Below, in pieces: positions 52,687-62,377 of a stretch of 64,000 nucleotides of DNA; position 1 is the first letter of the stretch; the number at the start of each line of letters is the position of its first letter. Both the position numbers and the translations under genes were made by a program. This DNA comes from Photobacterium sp. JCM 19050. Lineage in GTDB: Bacteria > Pseudomonadota > Gammaproteobacteria > Enterobacterales > Vibrionaceae. Location of the stretch: positions 62,001 through 126,000 of the forward strand of contig BAXG01000006.1 in the NCBI GenBank assembly GCA_001310455.1, in the 5' to 3' direction. The notes below the pieces were generated by a model. The model did no database searches. It saw only the letters and a program-made list of their open reading frames with translations, and was not told the origin of the DNA.

Positions 52687-52900
52687 GTTTAAGGTTTAAG
52701 TTGTCAGTTTAGTCATACAATTGTTTTGAAAATGGTTTGAGCTAATTCCAGAAATGGCGGTTATGTCTTAAAGGGAAAGAAAATGGGTTGTATTTGTTAA
52801 TGGAATGATTGGGCTTTTACTCATTCACCAAGCATTGAAGTTGCAGAGTGTTTCCGGGTTGATTGTACCCACCAATAGAAATATGAATATTTCATGACCA

Positions 52901-52916
52901 ACTTATCTAGACAAGT
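52901..52916. promoter_or_regulatory. Candidate PhnF operator upstream of phnC
   Basis: ACTTATCTAGACAAGT is a near-perfect palindrome, differing by one base from the centre of the perfect palindrome at 55824-55845. It lies about 170 bases before phnC. The shared TCTAGACAAGT core suggests that the same GntR-type regulator binds both. Confidence 0.6.
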
Positions 52917-53010
52917 CAGGGTGGTGGTTGGCTTGTAAGGCAGTAAGTGTTGAGCCGTCAGGAATCCGCACCATATCCACCAATTCACGTTGCTTGAACG
53001 CGTTATCGTA

Positions 53011-53028
53011 CTGTCATTAATTGGTTAT
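53011..53028 (+). promoter_or_regulatory. Candidate Pho box of the phn operon
   Basis: CTGTCAT (53011-53017), four bases, then TGGTTAT (53022-53028) fits the PhoB pattern of 7-base direct repeats spaced by four. It is followed by an A-rich stretch and lies about 60 bases before phnC. PhoB activation under phosphate starvation is the known control of phn operons. Confidence 0.55.
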
Positions 53029-53084
53029 AAAAAAGTCACATTTAACATTGAGCATGAGGGCATTCGAAGAACGAGGTGTGCCCC

Positions 53085-53918
53085 ATGGGTTCAATTATTG
53101 AAATTACTGATCTGAATAAAACCTTTGGCAATAAGAAGGCGCTTGATCAGGTTAACCTGACAATCAACCACAATGAGATGACTGCTTTGCTCGGTCCATC
53201 CGGATCCGGGAAATCAACACTTCTCCGTCATCTCAGTGGATTAATTATCTCCGACAAAGACGCGTCAGGTGAAATTAAAGTGCTCGGCAAAACAGTTCAG
53301 CGAGCCGGCAAACCAGCCAAAGATGTACGCGCTTGCCGTTCCCAGGCCGGTTATATCTTCCAGCAGTTCAATTTGGTCAACCGCCTCAGTGTAATGACCA
53401 ATGTTCTGATTGGCAGCCTGAGTGAGACGCCGTTCTGGCGCTCGATGACCGGCAATTTCACCAAAGATCAGAAAGCCCGGGCGATGTCTGCCCTGGATCG
53501 TGTCGGGATGGCAGAGTTTGCTTCCCAGCGCGTATCAAACCTCTCCGGCGGTCAACAGCAGCGTGTGGCGATTGCCCGTGCTCTGATGCAAAACGCCCGC
53601 ATTATTTTTGCCGATGAGCCCATAGCTTCATTGGACCCCGAATCTTCACGCATCGTGATGGAACTTCTTCAGGACATTAACCAGAAAGAAGGGATTCCGG
53701 TTGTTGTGACACTTCACCAGGTTGAGCACGCACTTCGCTACTGCAAGCACATTGTCGCTTTACGAGATGGCAAGGTCTTCTTTGAAGGCCGCAGCAAAGG
53801 CGTGTCTGAAGCTGAAATAAACGCGCTTTACCGCGGAAAAGCAGCACCCAAAAAGGCAGAAATGCCGGCCGGGGAAACTGCTCCTGCATTTAATGAACCA
53901 CTAACACTTACTCATTGA
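53085..53918 (+). CDS. phnC: Phosphonate ABC importer ATPase
   Basis: The 277-residue ATPase has Walker A GPSGSGKST, signature LSGGQQQRV, Walker B RIIFADEPIASLDP and the switch histidine in VTLHQVEHALRYC. QAGYIFQQFNLVNRLSVMTNVL is typical of PhnC. ATG 53085 is chosen because GAGG lies nine bases upstream; a GTG at 53076 is in frame. It powers phosphonate import with PhnDE. First gene of the operon, with Pho box and operator candidates upstream. Confidence 0.93.
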   Translation: MGSIIEITDLNKTFGNKKALDQVNLTINHNEMTALLGPSGSGKSTLLRHLSGLIISDKDASGEIKVLGKTVQRAGKPAKDVRACRSQAGYIFQQFNLVNRLSVMTNVLIGSLSETPFWRSMTGNFTKDQKARAMSALDRVGMAEFASQRVSNLSGGQQQRVAIARALMQNARIIFADEPIASLDPESSRIVMELLQDINQKEGIPVVVTLHQVEHALRYCKHIVALRDGKVFFEGRSKGVSEAEINALYRGKAAPKKAEMPAGETAPAFNEPLTLTH

Positions 53919-53942
53919 TAAATCGGATAAAGGAATCTGAAC

Positions 53943-54941
53943 ATGTTACGCACGTTAAGGAAGATCTCTTGCGGTCTGGCAATGATGGCCAGTGCAGTCA
54001 GCATGAACGTCATGGCCGATGAGAAGCCCCTGGAAACGCTGAACTTCGGGATCATTTCAACGGAATCCCAGCAAAACCTGAGAGTTGCCTGGGACCCGTT
54101 CCTGAAAGATATGAGTGACAAACTGGGTGTGAAGGTAAAAGCATTTTTTGCCCCTGACTATGCCGGCATCATTCAGGGTATGCGTTTCGACAAAGTAGAC
54201 ATCGCTTGGTTTGGTAACAAATCAGCAATGGAAGCGGTTGATCGTGCTGGTGGTGAAATCTTCGCGCAGACTGTAGACGTAGAAGGTAATCCGGGTTACT
54301 GGTCACTGCTGATCACCCAGAAAGACAGCCCGCTGAACAGCGTCGAAGACATGGTAGCCAAGCGTGGTGACCTGACGTTCGGTAACGGCGATCCAAACTC
54401 CACTTCCGGCTTCCTGGTGCCTTCTTACTATGTATTTGCAAAGAACAGCATCAAGCCAACGGAATTCAAGCGCACCCTGAACTCCAGCCACGAGGTAAAC
54501 CTGTTTGCCGTGGCTAACGGCCAGGTGGATGTTGCAACCAACAACACTGAAAGCCTGCGTCGTTTTGAGCGCAACAACCCGGAAAAAGCGGCAAACATCA
54601 AAGTTATCTGGAAGTCCCCGCTGATTCCTGCTGACCCAATTGTTTGGCGTAAAAACCTGCCTGAAGAGAACAAAACTGCAGTTTACGATTTCTTCATGAA
54701 CTACGGTACAACCGGTGATGCAAAAGAGGTTGCCATCCTGAAGGAACTGGACTGGGCACCGTTTAAAGCATCAAGCGACCTGCAACTTCTGCCTATCCGT
54801 CAGTTGGCACTGTTCAAGAAGATGAACGCGCTGTCAGGTGAAGAAAAGCTTTCTGCTGACCAAACCAAAGAGCTGGGCAACATCAAAACCAAGCTGGCTG
54901 CGCTGAACCGTCAGATGGCAGCTATCGACGCAATGGAATAA
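53943..54941 (+). CDS. phnD: Periplasmic phosphonate-binding protein
   Basis: The 332-residue binding protein has a signal peptide ending near VMADEKP. Family features include LNFGIISTESQQNLR, DYAGIIQGMRFDKVDIAWFG, LTFGNGDPNSTSGFLVPSYY and a DVATNNTESL stretch lining the phosphonate pocket. It delivers phosphonates to PhnCE. It lies 24 bases after phnC and is followed by a GC-rich hairpin. Confidence 0.93.
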   Translation: MLRTLRKISCGLAMMASAVSMNVMADEKPLETLNFGIISTESQQNLRVAWDPFLKDMSDKLGVKVKAFFAPDYAGIIQGMRFDKVDIAWFGNKSAMEAVDRAGGEIFAQTVDVEGNPGYWSLLITQKDSPLNSVEDMVAKRGDLTFGNGDPNSTSGFLVPSYYVFAKNSIKPTEFKRTLNSSHEVNLFAVANGQVDVATNNTESLRRFERNNPEKAANIKVIWKSPLIPADPIVWRKNLPEENKTAVYDFFMNYGTTGDAKEVAILKELDWAPFKASSDLQLLPIRQLALFKKMNALSGEEKLSADQTKELGNIKTKLAALNRQMAAIDAME

Positions 54942-54951
54942 TAACCATGAC

Positions 54952-54974
54952 GGGGAGGGCGTAGCGCCTTCCCC
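54952..54974 (+). promoter_or_regulatory. Intercistronic hairpin between phnD and phnE
   Basis: GGGGAGGGCG (54952-54961) pairs with CGCCTTCCCC (54965-54974), with G-U tolerance and a TAG loop. No long T-run follows. It may stabilise the phnCD message or dampen read-through so that PhnD exceeds PhnE. Confidence 0.5.
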
Positions 54975-55003
54975 GCAGTTCTTTTGGGCAGGAATACCCG
55001 AAC

Positions 55004-55813
55004 ATGCAAATGAATGCGAATCCAAATCAAAACGCACTTACCGTTCCGGAAACGTCCATGTGGGCAAACGGACGGAAACTCCTGATGACCTTGTTTGTCG
55101 GGTTGGTTCTGGCCTGGGCCTGGCACGGAGCAGAAATGCGTCCGATGCAGCTCATCGAAGATTCTGGAAATATGGCCGAACTGGCCTCCGATTTTTTCCC
55201 GCCGGATTTCACCGGCTGGCAGCTTTACATAGAAGAGACGCTGATCACTATCCAGATCGCTATCTGGGGAACCGTGCTTTCCATCCTGTTCTCCATCCCG
55301 TTAGGTCTGTTGTGTGCCGACAACCTGGTGCCTTGGTGGGTTTACCAACCTATGCGACGCCTGATGGACGCTGCGCGTGCTATCAATGAAATGGTCTTTG
55401 CCATGTTGTTCGTTGTCGCGGTGGGGCTGGGTCCTTTTGCCGGGGTACTGGCGCTGTTTGTCCATACAACCGGCGTTTTGGCAAAGCTGTTTTCAGAGGC
55501 AGTGGAAGCCATTGAGATAGGTCCTGTGGAAGGGGTGCGGGCAACGGGCGCAAACAAGCTGGAAGAAGTGCTTTACGGTGTGTTGCCCCAGGTCTTGCCG
55601 CTGTGGATTTCTTTCGCTCTCTACCGGTTTGAATCCAACGTACGTTCGGCAACTGTGGTTGGCATGGTTGGTGCGGGTGGCATCGGGGTATTGCTGTGGG
55701 AAGCGATTCGTGGTTTCCAGTTCCAGCAGACAGCCGCAATCATGCTGATTGTCATCGTGACGGTAAGTCTTATCGACTTCGCCTCTCAGCATATTCGTAA
55801 AGCGTTCATCTAA
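55004..55813 (+). CDS. phnE: Phosphonate ABC importer permease
   Basis: The 269-residue permease has an N-terminal helix ([15 protein letters not shown]) and a binding-protein-dependent permease domain with the coupling-loop motif [45 protein letters not shown] and [16 protein letters not shown] are characteristic of PhnE. It forms the homodimeric channel for phosphonates. Confidence 0.93.
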   Translation: MQMNANPNQNALTVPETSMWANGRKLLMTLFVGLVLAWAWHGAEMRPMQLIEDSGNMAELASDFFPPDFTGWQLYIEETLITIQIAIWGTVLSILFSIPLGLLCADNLVPWWVYQPMRRLMDAARAINEMVFAMLFVVAVGLGPFAGVLALFVHTTGVLAKLFSEAVEAIEIGPVEGVRATGANKLEEVLYGVLPQVLPLWISFALYRFESNVRSATVVGMVGAGGIGVLLWEAIRGFQFQQTAAIMLIVIVTVSLIDFASQHIRKAFI

Positions 55814-55823
55814 AAAATTTAGC

Positions 55824-55845
55824 GGTACTTGTCTAGACAAGTACC
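55824..55845. promoter_or_regulatory. PhnF operator, perfect palindrome
   Basis: A perfect 22-bp palindrome with half-site GGTACTTGTCT and its mirror lies between phnE and phnF, about 35 bases before the phnF start. Its core repeats the element at 52901-52916. It fits a binding site for the HutC/GntR regulator PhnF. Its place inside the operon suggests an internal, autoregulated promoter. Confidence 0.7.
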
Positions 55846-55879
55846 GAAAGGAAAACGGACAGCGAATAAGGAACAAGCC

Positions 55880-56573
55880 ATGCGCGTGTATCTGGATATC
55901 GCCAAAAAACTGGAAAAGGAAGTTCGCAACCGGCTGATGCCGGGGGACTACCTGCCACCGGAGTCGCAGCTTGCCTCAAGGTTCGATGTAAACCGGCACA
56001 CGGTGCGTCGCGCGATTGATGAGCTGGTATTTAACGGACTGATTGAACGCCAGCAGGGACGGGGAAACATGGTTGTGCACCAGCCCTATTCCTATCCGCT
56101 CCATGCCAAGGCGCACTTCACGGAAAACATGGCTGAGCAGGTTCTTACCCCAGCAGTGAGGTGCTCAGCCGAAAGCTTGTGGCGGTCAACGAGAAGATTG
56201 CCGCGGTGTTTTCCATCCCGATGGAGTCAGAGGTAATCATGCTGACGACGCTGCGAAAGATAAACGGTGTACCAACCAGCTTGATTGTTCACTATCTGGC
56301 GGATGTCAGCTGGTGGCCGGTTGTGAAGCACTTCGAATGCGGGTCATTGCACGGTTACCTCAGTGATCACCTTGGTATCCAGTTGGACCGGCAAACCACC
56401 CGGCTCAGGCGCGCATGCCAACAAAAAATGAATGCCGGACGCTGCAGATGAACGGCCGGACACCCATGATGATTTTCCGAACGACCAATGTCATCAGCGG
56501 GACGGACAAAGTGGTGGAGTACTCCACCTCACATACCCGCTCCGACATGATGGAAGCGGTTTTAGAACACTAA
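55880..56573 (+). CDS. phnF: GntR/HutC-family phosphonate regulator (two frameshifts)
   Basis: The N-terminal winged helix is clear (GDYLPPESQLASRFDVNRHTVRRAI, FNGLIERQQGRGNMVV). The UTRA ligand domain follows after repair (LSRKLVAVNEKIAAVF, LRKINGVPTSLIVHYL, NVISGTDKVVEYSTSHTRSD). Breaks lie near 56146 (GGG to GG in EQGSYPSSE) and 56411 (AGGGCGCG to AGGCGCG). Restored length is about 232 residues. AAGGA precedes the ATG. It likely binds the two palindromes at 52901 and 55824 and represses phn genes until an effector binds. Confidence 0.85.
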
Positions 56574-56589
56574 GGGAAGGACTGGACAA

Positions 56590-57044
56590 ATGAGTATCCA
56601 GGAGAAAACAGAGCGTCAGCATTGGATGTCGGTTCTGGCGAAGGCGGAATTCGCTCAGCTGAAAGCGCATTGGGCAAACCTGAAACTGGTGCTACGTACA
56701 GCTTCATCCGCAAGCCGGAAGTTGGCCTTGCTCAGGTGCGAGCCCGAATGGGAGCAACCGGAAATGCCTTCAATATGGGCGATGTAACGGTGACGCGTAC
56801 CGTGGTGCAGCTTGAAAGCGGCGAGCTGGGTTACAGCTACATCACCGGGCGAAATAAAGAGCACGCGGTATTGGCCGCGGTCATCGACGCCATGATGCAA
56901 ACTGGGCACCAATCGGGCCTGCTCAAAGAATCGCTGATTACGCCACTGGAAGCACTGCGTGACGAACAGGTTCAGCAACGTTCCCGTGAAGTGGCTACCA
57001 GTAAGGTGGATTTCTTCACGCTGGTTCGTGGGGAAGACGACTAA
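56590..57044 (+). CDS. phnG: C-P lyase core subunit PhnG (frameshifted)
   Basis: The roughly 152-residue protein is a subunit of the PhnGHIJ core. N-terminal RQHWMSVLAKAEFAQL and, after a break near 56690, GATYSFIRKPEVGLAQVRARMG, GDVTVTRTVVQLESGELGYSYI, GRNKEHAVLAAVIDA and DFFTLVRGED match the family. It helps transfer the phosphonate to ribose of ATP, with PhnI. It starts 16 bases after phnF. Confidence 0.9.
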
Positions 57045-57081
57045 ACCGGCGGTGAACATGAATAACAAGGAAGAGACAACC

Positions 57082-57693
57082 ATGACTCAGATTACCCGGG
57101 GTTTTGAAGACCCGGTTCATGATGCCTTGCAGGTATTCCGGAAGGTGCTCGATGCCATGTCGAAACCCGGTACCGTTGCAGAATTGGCTTCAGACGTCAG
57201 TTTTGGCTCTGCGAGCGCGGCGGCCAGCCAGATTCTGTTAACCCTTGCCGATAACAACACTCCGCTGTGGCTCTCTGGTAGTTTCACCGGAGATGAAGCG
57301 CTGGCTGAAAACATTCGTTTCCATATTGCCGCGCCGGTGACCGAAAGCGCGCTGGATGCAACATTTGCGTTGGTCAAGGCTGAAGAGGCTTTTGAGCCGG
57401 ATGATTTCCGCCAGGGTGACGAAGAGTACCCGGAAACCAGTACAACCATTTTGGTGGAAGTAGAAGGGTTTGGTGACGGAAGGGAATTGTCACTGACCGG
57501 GCCGGGCATCCAAAGCGCAAACACCCTCAAGGTAAATGGCGTGTCGAGTAACTTGTTGCGTAGCCTGATTGCGCGCCATGAAGCCGGACACCTGGCTGTC
57601 GATATACTGCTAACCGCCGGAAACAGTGTGGTCGCATTGCCTCGGACGACAAAAATTGCCGTGGAAAACAGGGAGGCCGACTTATGTATGTAG
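57082..57693 (+). CDS. phnH: C-P lyase core subunit PhnH
   Basis: The 203-residue PhnH subunit reads FEDPVHDALQVFRKVLDAMSKPG at the N-terminus and GPGIQSANTLKVNG and RTTKIAVENREADLCM near the end. ATG 57082 follows GGAAGAGACAACC. It is structurally related to PLP-fold enzymes but has no cofactor. Its stop lies inside phnI (10-base overlap). Confidence 0.92.
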   Translation: MTQITRGFEDPVHDALQVFRKVLDAMSKPGTVAELASDVSFGSASAAASQILLTLADNNTPLWLSGSFTGDEALAENIRFHIAAPVTESALDATFALVKAEEAFEPDDFRQGDEEYPETSTTILVEVEGFGDGRELSLTGPGIQSANTLKVNGVSSNLLRSLIARHEAGHLAVDILLTAGNSVVALPRTTKIAVENREADLCM

Positions 57694-58805
57694 CAGTAAA
57701 AGGCGGTGAAAAAGCCATTGCTGCCGCCCATGCCCTTCAGGCGAAAAAGCGCCGGGGCACCACGAAAAATGCTGAACTCTCTGTTGAGCAAATCAGTGAA
57801 CAACTTGCCGGGGCGGTTGACCGAGTGATGACAGAAGGCGGAATCTACGACCGGGAACTGGCTGCGCTGGCGGTGAAGCAGGCCGGGGGCGATCTGATGG
57901 AAGCCATTTTCCTGCTTCGGGCTTACAGGACGACACTGCCACGCCTCGCAGTTACTGAGCCGGTGGATACGTCATCCATGATGATTGAACGCCGCATATC
58001 TGCAACCTACAAGGATTTGCCCGGTGGCCAGGTACTCGGCCCAACGTACGACTATACCCACCGTTTGCTTGATTTTGCTTTGCTGGCTGAGGGTGAAACA
58101 CCTCCGGATACCCGGGCAGAAGAGGCAGTGGAAACCTGCCCTCAGGTGATGGGAATTCTTGAAAACCTGCAACTGGCGGTTGAAGAAAAAGATGATGGCC
58201 GGGAGCCGGATGACATCACCATGACACCACCGAATTACCCGGCAAACCGCAGTGCGCGTCTGCAGCAATTGGTGCGAAGTGATGAAGGGTTCTTGCTGGC
58301 GCTTGGTTATTCGACCCAACGTGGTTACGGGCGTAACCACCCATTCGCCAGTGAAATCCGTACCGGCTCTGTCTCGGTTGAACTGGTTCCGGAAGAGCTA
58401 GGCTTTGCGATTGAAATCGGTGATATCGAAATGACCGAATGCCAGATGATTAACGGGTTTGTCGGCAGCAAATCACAGCGTCCATTGTTTACTAGAGGTT
58501 ACGGTGTCACATTTGGTGCGTCAGAAAAGAAAGCAATGTCGATGGCCTTGGTAGATCGGGCACTCCAGGCACCGGAATACGATGAAGTGGCCGCCGGTCC
58601 GGCACAGGATGAAGAGTTTGTTCTCTCACACGGCGACAACGTTGAAGCGGCCGGTTTTGTCTCCCACCTGAAACTGCCGCACTACGTCGATTTCCAATCT
58701 GAACTTGAGCTTATCCGCAAGCTTCAGAAAGAGTTTGATGAGCGGCAAGAAGGGTTGCAGGAAGCGGATCAACAACAGGCGGTACCGCAAGGAGAGGGAC
58801 AATGA
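57684..58805 (+). CDS. phnI: C-P lyase core subunit PhnI (nucleosidase)
   Basis: The 373-residue protein begins MYVAVKGGEKAI, as PhnI proteins do. RRISATYKDLPGGQVLGPTYDYTHRLLDFAL spans family blocks (given here in parts), and QRGYGRNHPFASEIR, DIEMTECQMINGF and VTFGASEKKAMSMALVD are conserved. It displaces adenine from ATP to install the phosphonate on ribose, working with PhnGHL. The C-terminus is rich in Gln and Glu. Four-base overlap with phnJ. Confidence 0.93.
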   Translation: MYVAVKGGEKAIAAAHALQAKKRRGTTKNAELSVEQISEQLAGAVDRVMTEGGIYDRELAALAVKQAGGDLMEAIFLLRAYRTTLPRLAVTEPVDTSSMMIERRISATYKDLPGGQVLGPTYDYTHRLLDFALLAEGETPPDTRAEEAVETCPQVMGILENLQLAVEEKDDGREPDDITMTPPNYPANRSARLQQLVRSDEGFLLALGYSTQRGYGRNHPFASEIRTGSVSVELVPEELGFAIEIGDIEMTECQMINGFVGSKSQRPLFTRGYGVTFGASEKKAMSMALVDRALQAPEYDEVAAGPAQDEEFVLSHGDNVEAAGFVSHLKLPHYVDFQSELELIRKLQKEFDERQEGLQEADQQQAVPQGEGQ

Positions 58806-59674
58806 GCCAGGCTGTGACATCTAAGACTCAACGTGCCGGTGTTCAGGCCGGTTACAACTACGGTTACCTGGACGAACAGACAAAGCGCATGATTCGTCGC
58901 GCAATCCTGAAAGCGGTTGCGATTCCCGGTTACCAGGTGCCATTTGGTGGCCGGGAAATGCCGATGCCTTACGGATGGGGAACCGGGGGAATCCAGATTA
59001 CTGCCGCGATTATCGGTCAGGACGACGTGCTCAAGGTGATTGACCAGGCGCGGATGACACCACTAATGCAGTATCCATTCGGGAATTCTTTAAAACGGTT
59101 GCAGATGCCAAAACTACAGAAGAAACGTCAGAGGCGACCCTGATCCAGACACGTCACCGGATTCCGGAACAACCTCTTCACGAAGGCCAGACCCTGGTGT
59201 ATCAAGTGCCGATTCCGGAACCGCTTCGATTTATTGAACCAAGGGAAACGGAAACTCGCAAGATGCATGCCCTTGAGGAATACGGCGTCATGCATGTGAA
59301 GCTTTACGAAGATATTGCCCGCTACGGCCATATCGCCACCTCTTACGCCTATCCGGTGAAGGTGGATAACCGCTACATCATGGACCCGTCACCGATTCCG
59401 AAATTCGACAACCCGAAGATGAACCAAATGCCCGCATTGCAACTGTTTGGGGCTGGTCGTGAGAAGCGAATTTACGCCATCCCTCCTTACACCGATGTCG
59501 TCAGCCTGGATTTTGAGGATCACCCGTTTGAAGTCCAGACATGGGATGAGCTGCGCGATATGTGGGTCAACGGAAAGCTTCCTCGATGAAGTGGTGATTG
59601 ATGATAAGGGCGGGCGAATGTTTGTCTGTTCAGATACCGATTATTGCCGGAAGCAACAGGAGAAAAACGCATGA
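58802..59674 (+). CDS. phnJ: C-P lyase PhnJ, radical SAM carbon-phosphorus bond cleavage (two frameshifts)
   Basis: PhnJ cleaves the C-P bond using a [4Fe-4S] cluster and SAM. The N-terminus AGYNYGYLDEQTKRMIRRA, GREMPMPYGWGTGGIQ and IPEPLRFIEPRE are typical. The cluster cysteines lie at the C-terminus as SCAICGSTES and VCSDTDYC, but only after repairing a break near 59548. A second break lies near 59050 (CAGGGCGCG to CAGGCGCG, inside VIDQGADDTTNAVS). Restored length is about 291 residues. The stop overlaps the phnK start. Confidence 0.93.
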
Positions 59675-60501
59675 TGGCCGTTGAATACCGGGAGAGTGAC
59701 AGCGTCTCAGCAGAATTCGATGTAATGGAAAACCGGCCTCTGCTGAGTGTCGAAGGCATAAGCAAATTGTACGCACCGGGGAAAGGTTGTCAGGACATCA
59801 GTTTTGACCTGTATCCGGGTGAAGTGCTTGGCATCGTGGGTGAGTCAGGGTCAGGGAAAAGTACCCTGTTGCGAGTCCTGTCCGGAAGGGAAACACCAGA
59901 TGCCGGAAAGATTCACTACCTGTCCCAGTTTGCCAAAGATCTGAGCCTTTATGACCTGTCTGAAAGCCACCGTCGTCGTTTGCTGCGCACAGAGTGGGGC
60001 GTGGTACACCAGCATCCGATGGATGGTCTTCGCCCCCGTGTTTCTGCCGGAGGCAATATCGGTGAGCGCCTGATGGCCGTGGGTTACCGCCATTATGATG
60101 ATATCCGTAATACCGCGCTCAAGTGGCTGAGGGACGTCGAGATACCGGCTGACCGCGTCGATGATATGCCGGTGACGTTTTCTGGTGGAATGCAGCAGCG
60201 TCTGCAAATTGCACGCAACCTTGTGACGCATCCAAGGCTGGTGTTTATGGATGAACCAACTGGCGGGCTGGATGTGTCTGTCCAGGCCCGGCTGCTGGAC
60301 CTTATCCGAAACCTGGTTACCGACCTCGGCCTGTCTGTGGTCATCGTAACCCACGATCTCGCGGTTGCCCGGTTACTGGCGCATCGGTTAGTGGTGATGA
60401 AGGAGAGCCGGATTGTGGAAAGCGGCCTGACGGACCAGGTGCTGGACGATCCCCAGCATCCGTACACCCAGTTGTTAGTTTCTTCGGTGTTGCAGGGATA
60501 A
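59671..60501 (+). CDS. phnK: C-P lyase system ABC-type ATPase PhnK
   Basis: This ATPase binds the PhnGHIJ core rather than a permease. Walker [33 protein letters not shown] (family-specific), signature [14 protein letters not shown], Walker [14 protein letters not shown] and [12 protein letters not shown] are present. The ATG at 59671 has AGGAG eight bases upstream, giving an N-terminus about 18 residues longer than E. coli Phn[10 protein letters not shown] is the homologous start. Confidence 0.92.
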   Translation: MMAVEYRESDSVSAEFDVMENRPLLSVEGISKLYAPGKGCQDISFDLYPGEVLGIVGESGSGKSTLLRVLSGRETPDAGKIHYLSQFAKDLSLYDLSESHRRRLLRTEWGVVHQHPMDGLRPRVSAGGNIGERLMAVGYRHYDDIRNTALKWLRDVEIPADRVDDMPVTFSGGMQQRLQIARNLVTHPRLVFMDEPTGGLDVSVQARLLDLIRNLVTDLGLSVVIVTHDLAVARLLAHRLVVMKESRIVESGLTDQVLDDPQHPYTQLLVSSVLQG

Positions 60502-60508
60502 GGGAACG

Positions 60509-61234
60509 ATGATGAATACGCAATTGACTGACACCGAAATGCTCAGAGTCTCCGGCATCAGCAAAACCTTCGTGCTACATAACCAGGGAGGGGTATCCCT
60601 GCCGGTTCTGCAGTCTGCCGGGTTCAGTGTCCGGCAGGGGGAGTGTGTGGTATTGCTCGGACAATCCGGCGCCGGCAAGTCGACCCTACTGCGCGCGCTT
60701 TACGCCAATTACCTTGTTGATCAGGGTGAGATTGCAGTGAATACCGAAAGTGGCTGGGTGGACATCGCGAACGCCTCTCCAAGGGAAGTGCTCAATGTCA
60801 GGAAAACAACACTGGGCTGGGTCAGCCAGTTCCTTCGTGTGATTCCGCGAATTTCGGCATTGGAAGTGGTGATGCAACCCTTACTTGAGCAAGGGGAAAG
60901 CCGTGAAAAAGCCTCCGTTAAGGCTGCCGAGCTTCTTGAACGTCTGAACGTGCCTGAACATCTCTGGCACCTGGCACCGGCAACCTTTTCCGGCGGCGAG
61001 CAGCAGCGCGTGAACATTGCCAGAGGGTTTATTGTGGATTCACCGGTATTGTTGCTGGATGAACCGACAGCATCTCTGGATGAGAAAAACCGGGATGTGG
61101 TGATCAGCCTGATTCGCGAAGCCAAGGCCCGAGGCGCGGCGATCGTCGGGATTTTCCACGATGAATATGTCCGCCGGCAAGTGGCTGACTGGTATTACGA
61201 CATGACGTCATGCGAATTAAAACCTGCACAGTGA
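60509..61234 (+). CDS. phnL: C-P lyase system ABC-type ATPase PhnL
   Basis: The 241-residue ATPase has Walker [10 protein letters not shown], signature [14 protein letters not shown], Walker [14 protein letters not shown] and [32 protein letters not shown] is typical of PhnL. It partners with PhnK on the C-P lyase core or supports the PhnI reaction. It starts seven bases after phnK. Confidence 0.92.
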   Translation: MMNTQLTDTEMLRVSGISKTFVLHNQGGVSLPVLQSAGFSVRQGECVVLLGQSGAGKSTLLRALYANYLVDQGEIAVNTESGWVDIANASPREVLNVRKTTLGWVSQFLRVIPRISALEVVMQPLLEQGESREKASVKAAELLERLNVPEHLWHLAPATFSGGEQQRVNIARGFIVDSPVLLLDEPTASLDEKNRDVVISLIREAKARGAAIVGIFHDEYVRRQVADWYYDMTSCELKPAQ

Positions 61235-61241
61235 GGAAGTG

Positions 61242-62377
61242 ATGATTATTACCAATGTGAACCTGGTATTGCCGGACGGCGAGGTTAGGGGTTCAGTTGA
61301 GGTGGAAAACGGGGTTATCCGTTCGATGTCTGACAGCCCCAGCCAACTGCCGGGTGCGATTGACGGCCGGGGCGACTGGTTGCTGCCGGGGCTGATTGAA
61401 CTGCACACTGACAACCTGGAAAAGTACTTTACCCCCCGGCCCAAAGTGAGCTGGCCGCCATATTCAGCAATGGCCGCGCATGACACCCAGTTGATAGGGG
61501 CCGGTATTACCACGGTGCTGGATGCGATTGCAGTCGGCGATGAGCGTGACGGTGGAACCCGCAAAGACGTGCTGGACAAGATGTTTGATACCGTGGTGGA
61601 AAGTGAAAAGCGCGGTGTAAACCGAGCGCAACATTTCCTCCATATCCGGTGCGAATTGCCCCACAGCACCACGGTTGGGCTGGCTGAACACTATACGGAT
61701 AATCCGGCCGTCCACATGGTTTCCTTGATGGATCACTCCCCGGGCCAGCGCCAGTTCGTAAACCCGGTTAAATATTATGAGTACTACCAGGCAAATACGG
61801 CCTGACGGATGCTGAGATGGATGCCTTTGCTGCCGAGCAGCGTGCGCTTTCTGAACAGTGGTCAGACATAAATCGTCGGGCCATCGTTGAGATGTGCAAG
61901 GCTAAAGGTATCCCATTAGCCAGCCATGATGATGCCACCAAAGCCCATGTAGATGAGTCCCATGAGCTTGGCTTGGTGCTGGCTGAATTTCCGACAACGG
62001 TGGAAGCGGCTAAACGCTCCCATGAACTGGGGCTGAAGGTGATGATGGGCGCGCCGAATATCGTCCGTGGCGGTTCACACTCGGGCAATGTGGCGGCCCA
62101 TGAACTTGCTTCTCTGGGCGTTCTGGATGCGTTGTCTTCGGACTACTTCCCCGGGAGCCTGCTGGATGCTGTATTCAAAGTGGCCGCCGATGAACGCAAT
62201 GCGTTTACGCTGGCGGAGGCGGTGAAATTGGCGTCGACCAATCCGGCAGAAGCATTGGGATTGGATGACCGCGGGACCATTGAAGAAGGGAAACGGGCTG
62301 ACTTGTTGTTGGTAAATAAAGACCATGAACAACCTTACATCCACCAGGTTTGGCGACAGGGAATGAGGGTGTTCTGA
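61242..62377 (+). CDS. phnM: RPnTP hydrolase PhnM (frameshifted)
   Basis: This amidohydrolase-fold enzyme removes pyrophosphate from the phosphonate-ribose triphosphate. Metal-binding stretches are LIELHTDNLEKYF, HIRCELPH, PLASHDDAT and VRGGSHSGN; DALSSDYFPGSLLDAV is conserved. A break near 61796 (AAAATACGG to AAATACGG) separates YYQAKYGLTDAE-type sequence into two frames. Restored length is about 378 residues. ATG 61242 is preferred to GTG 61239 because GAGGA is upstream. The stop overlaps phnN. Confidence 0.92.
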
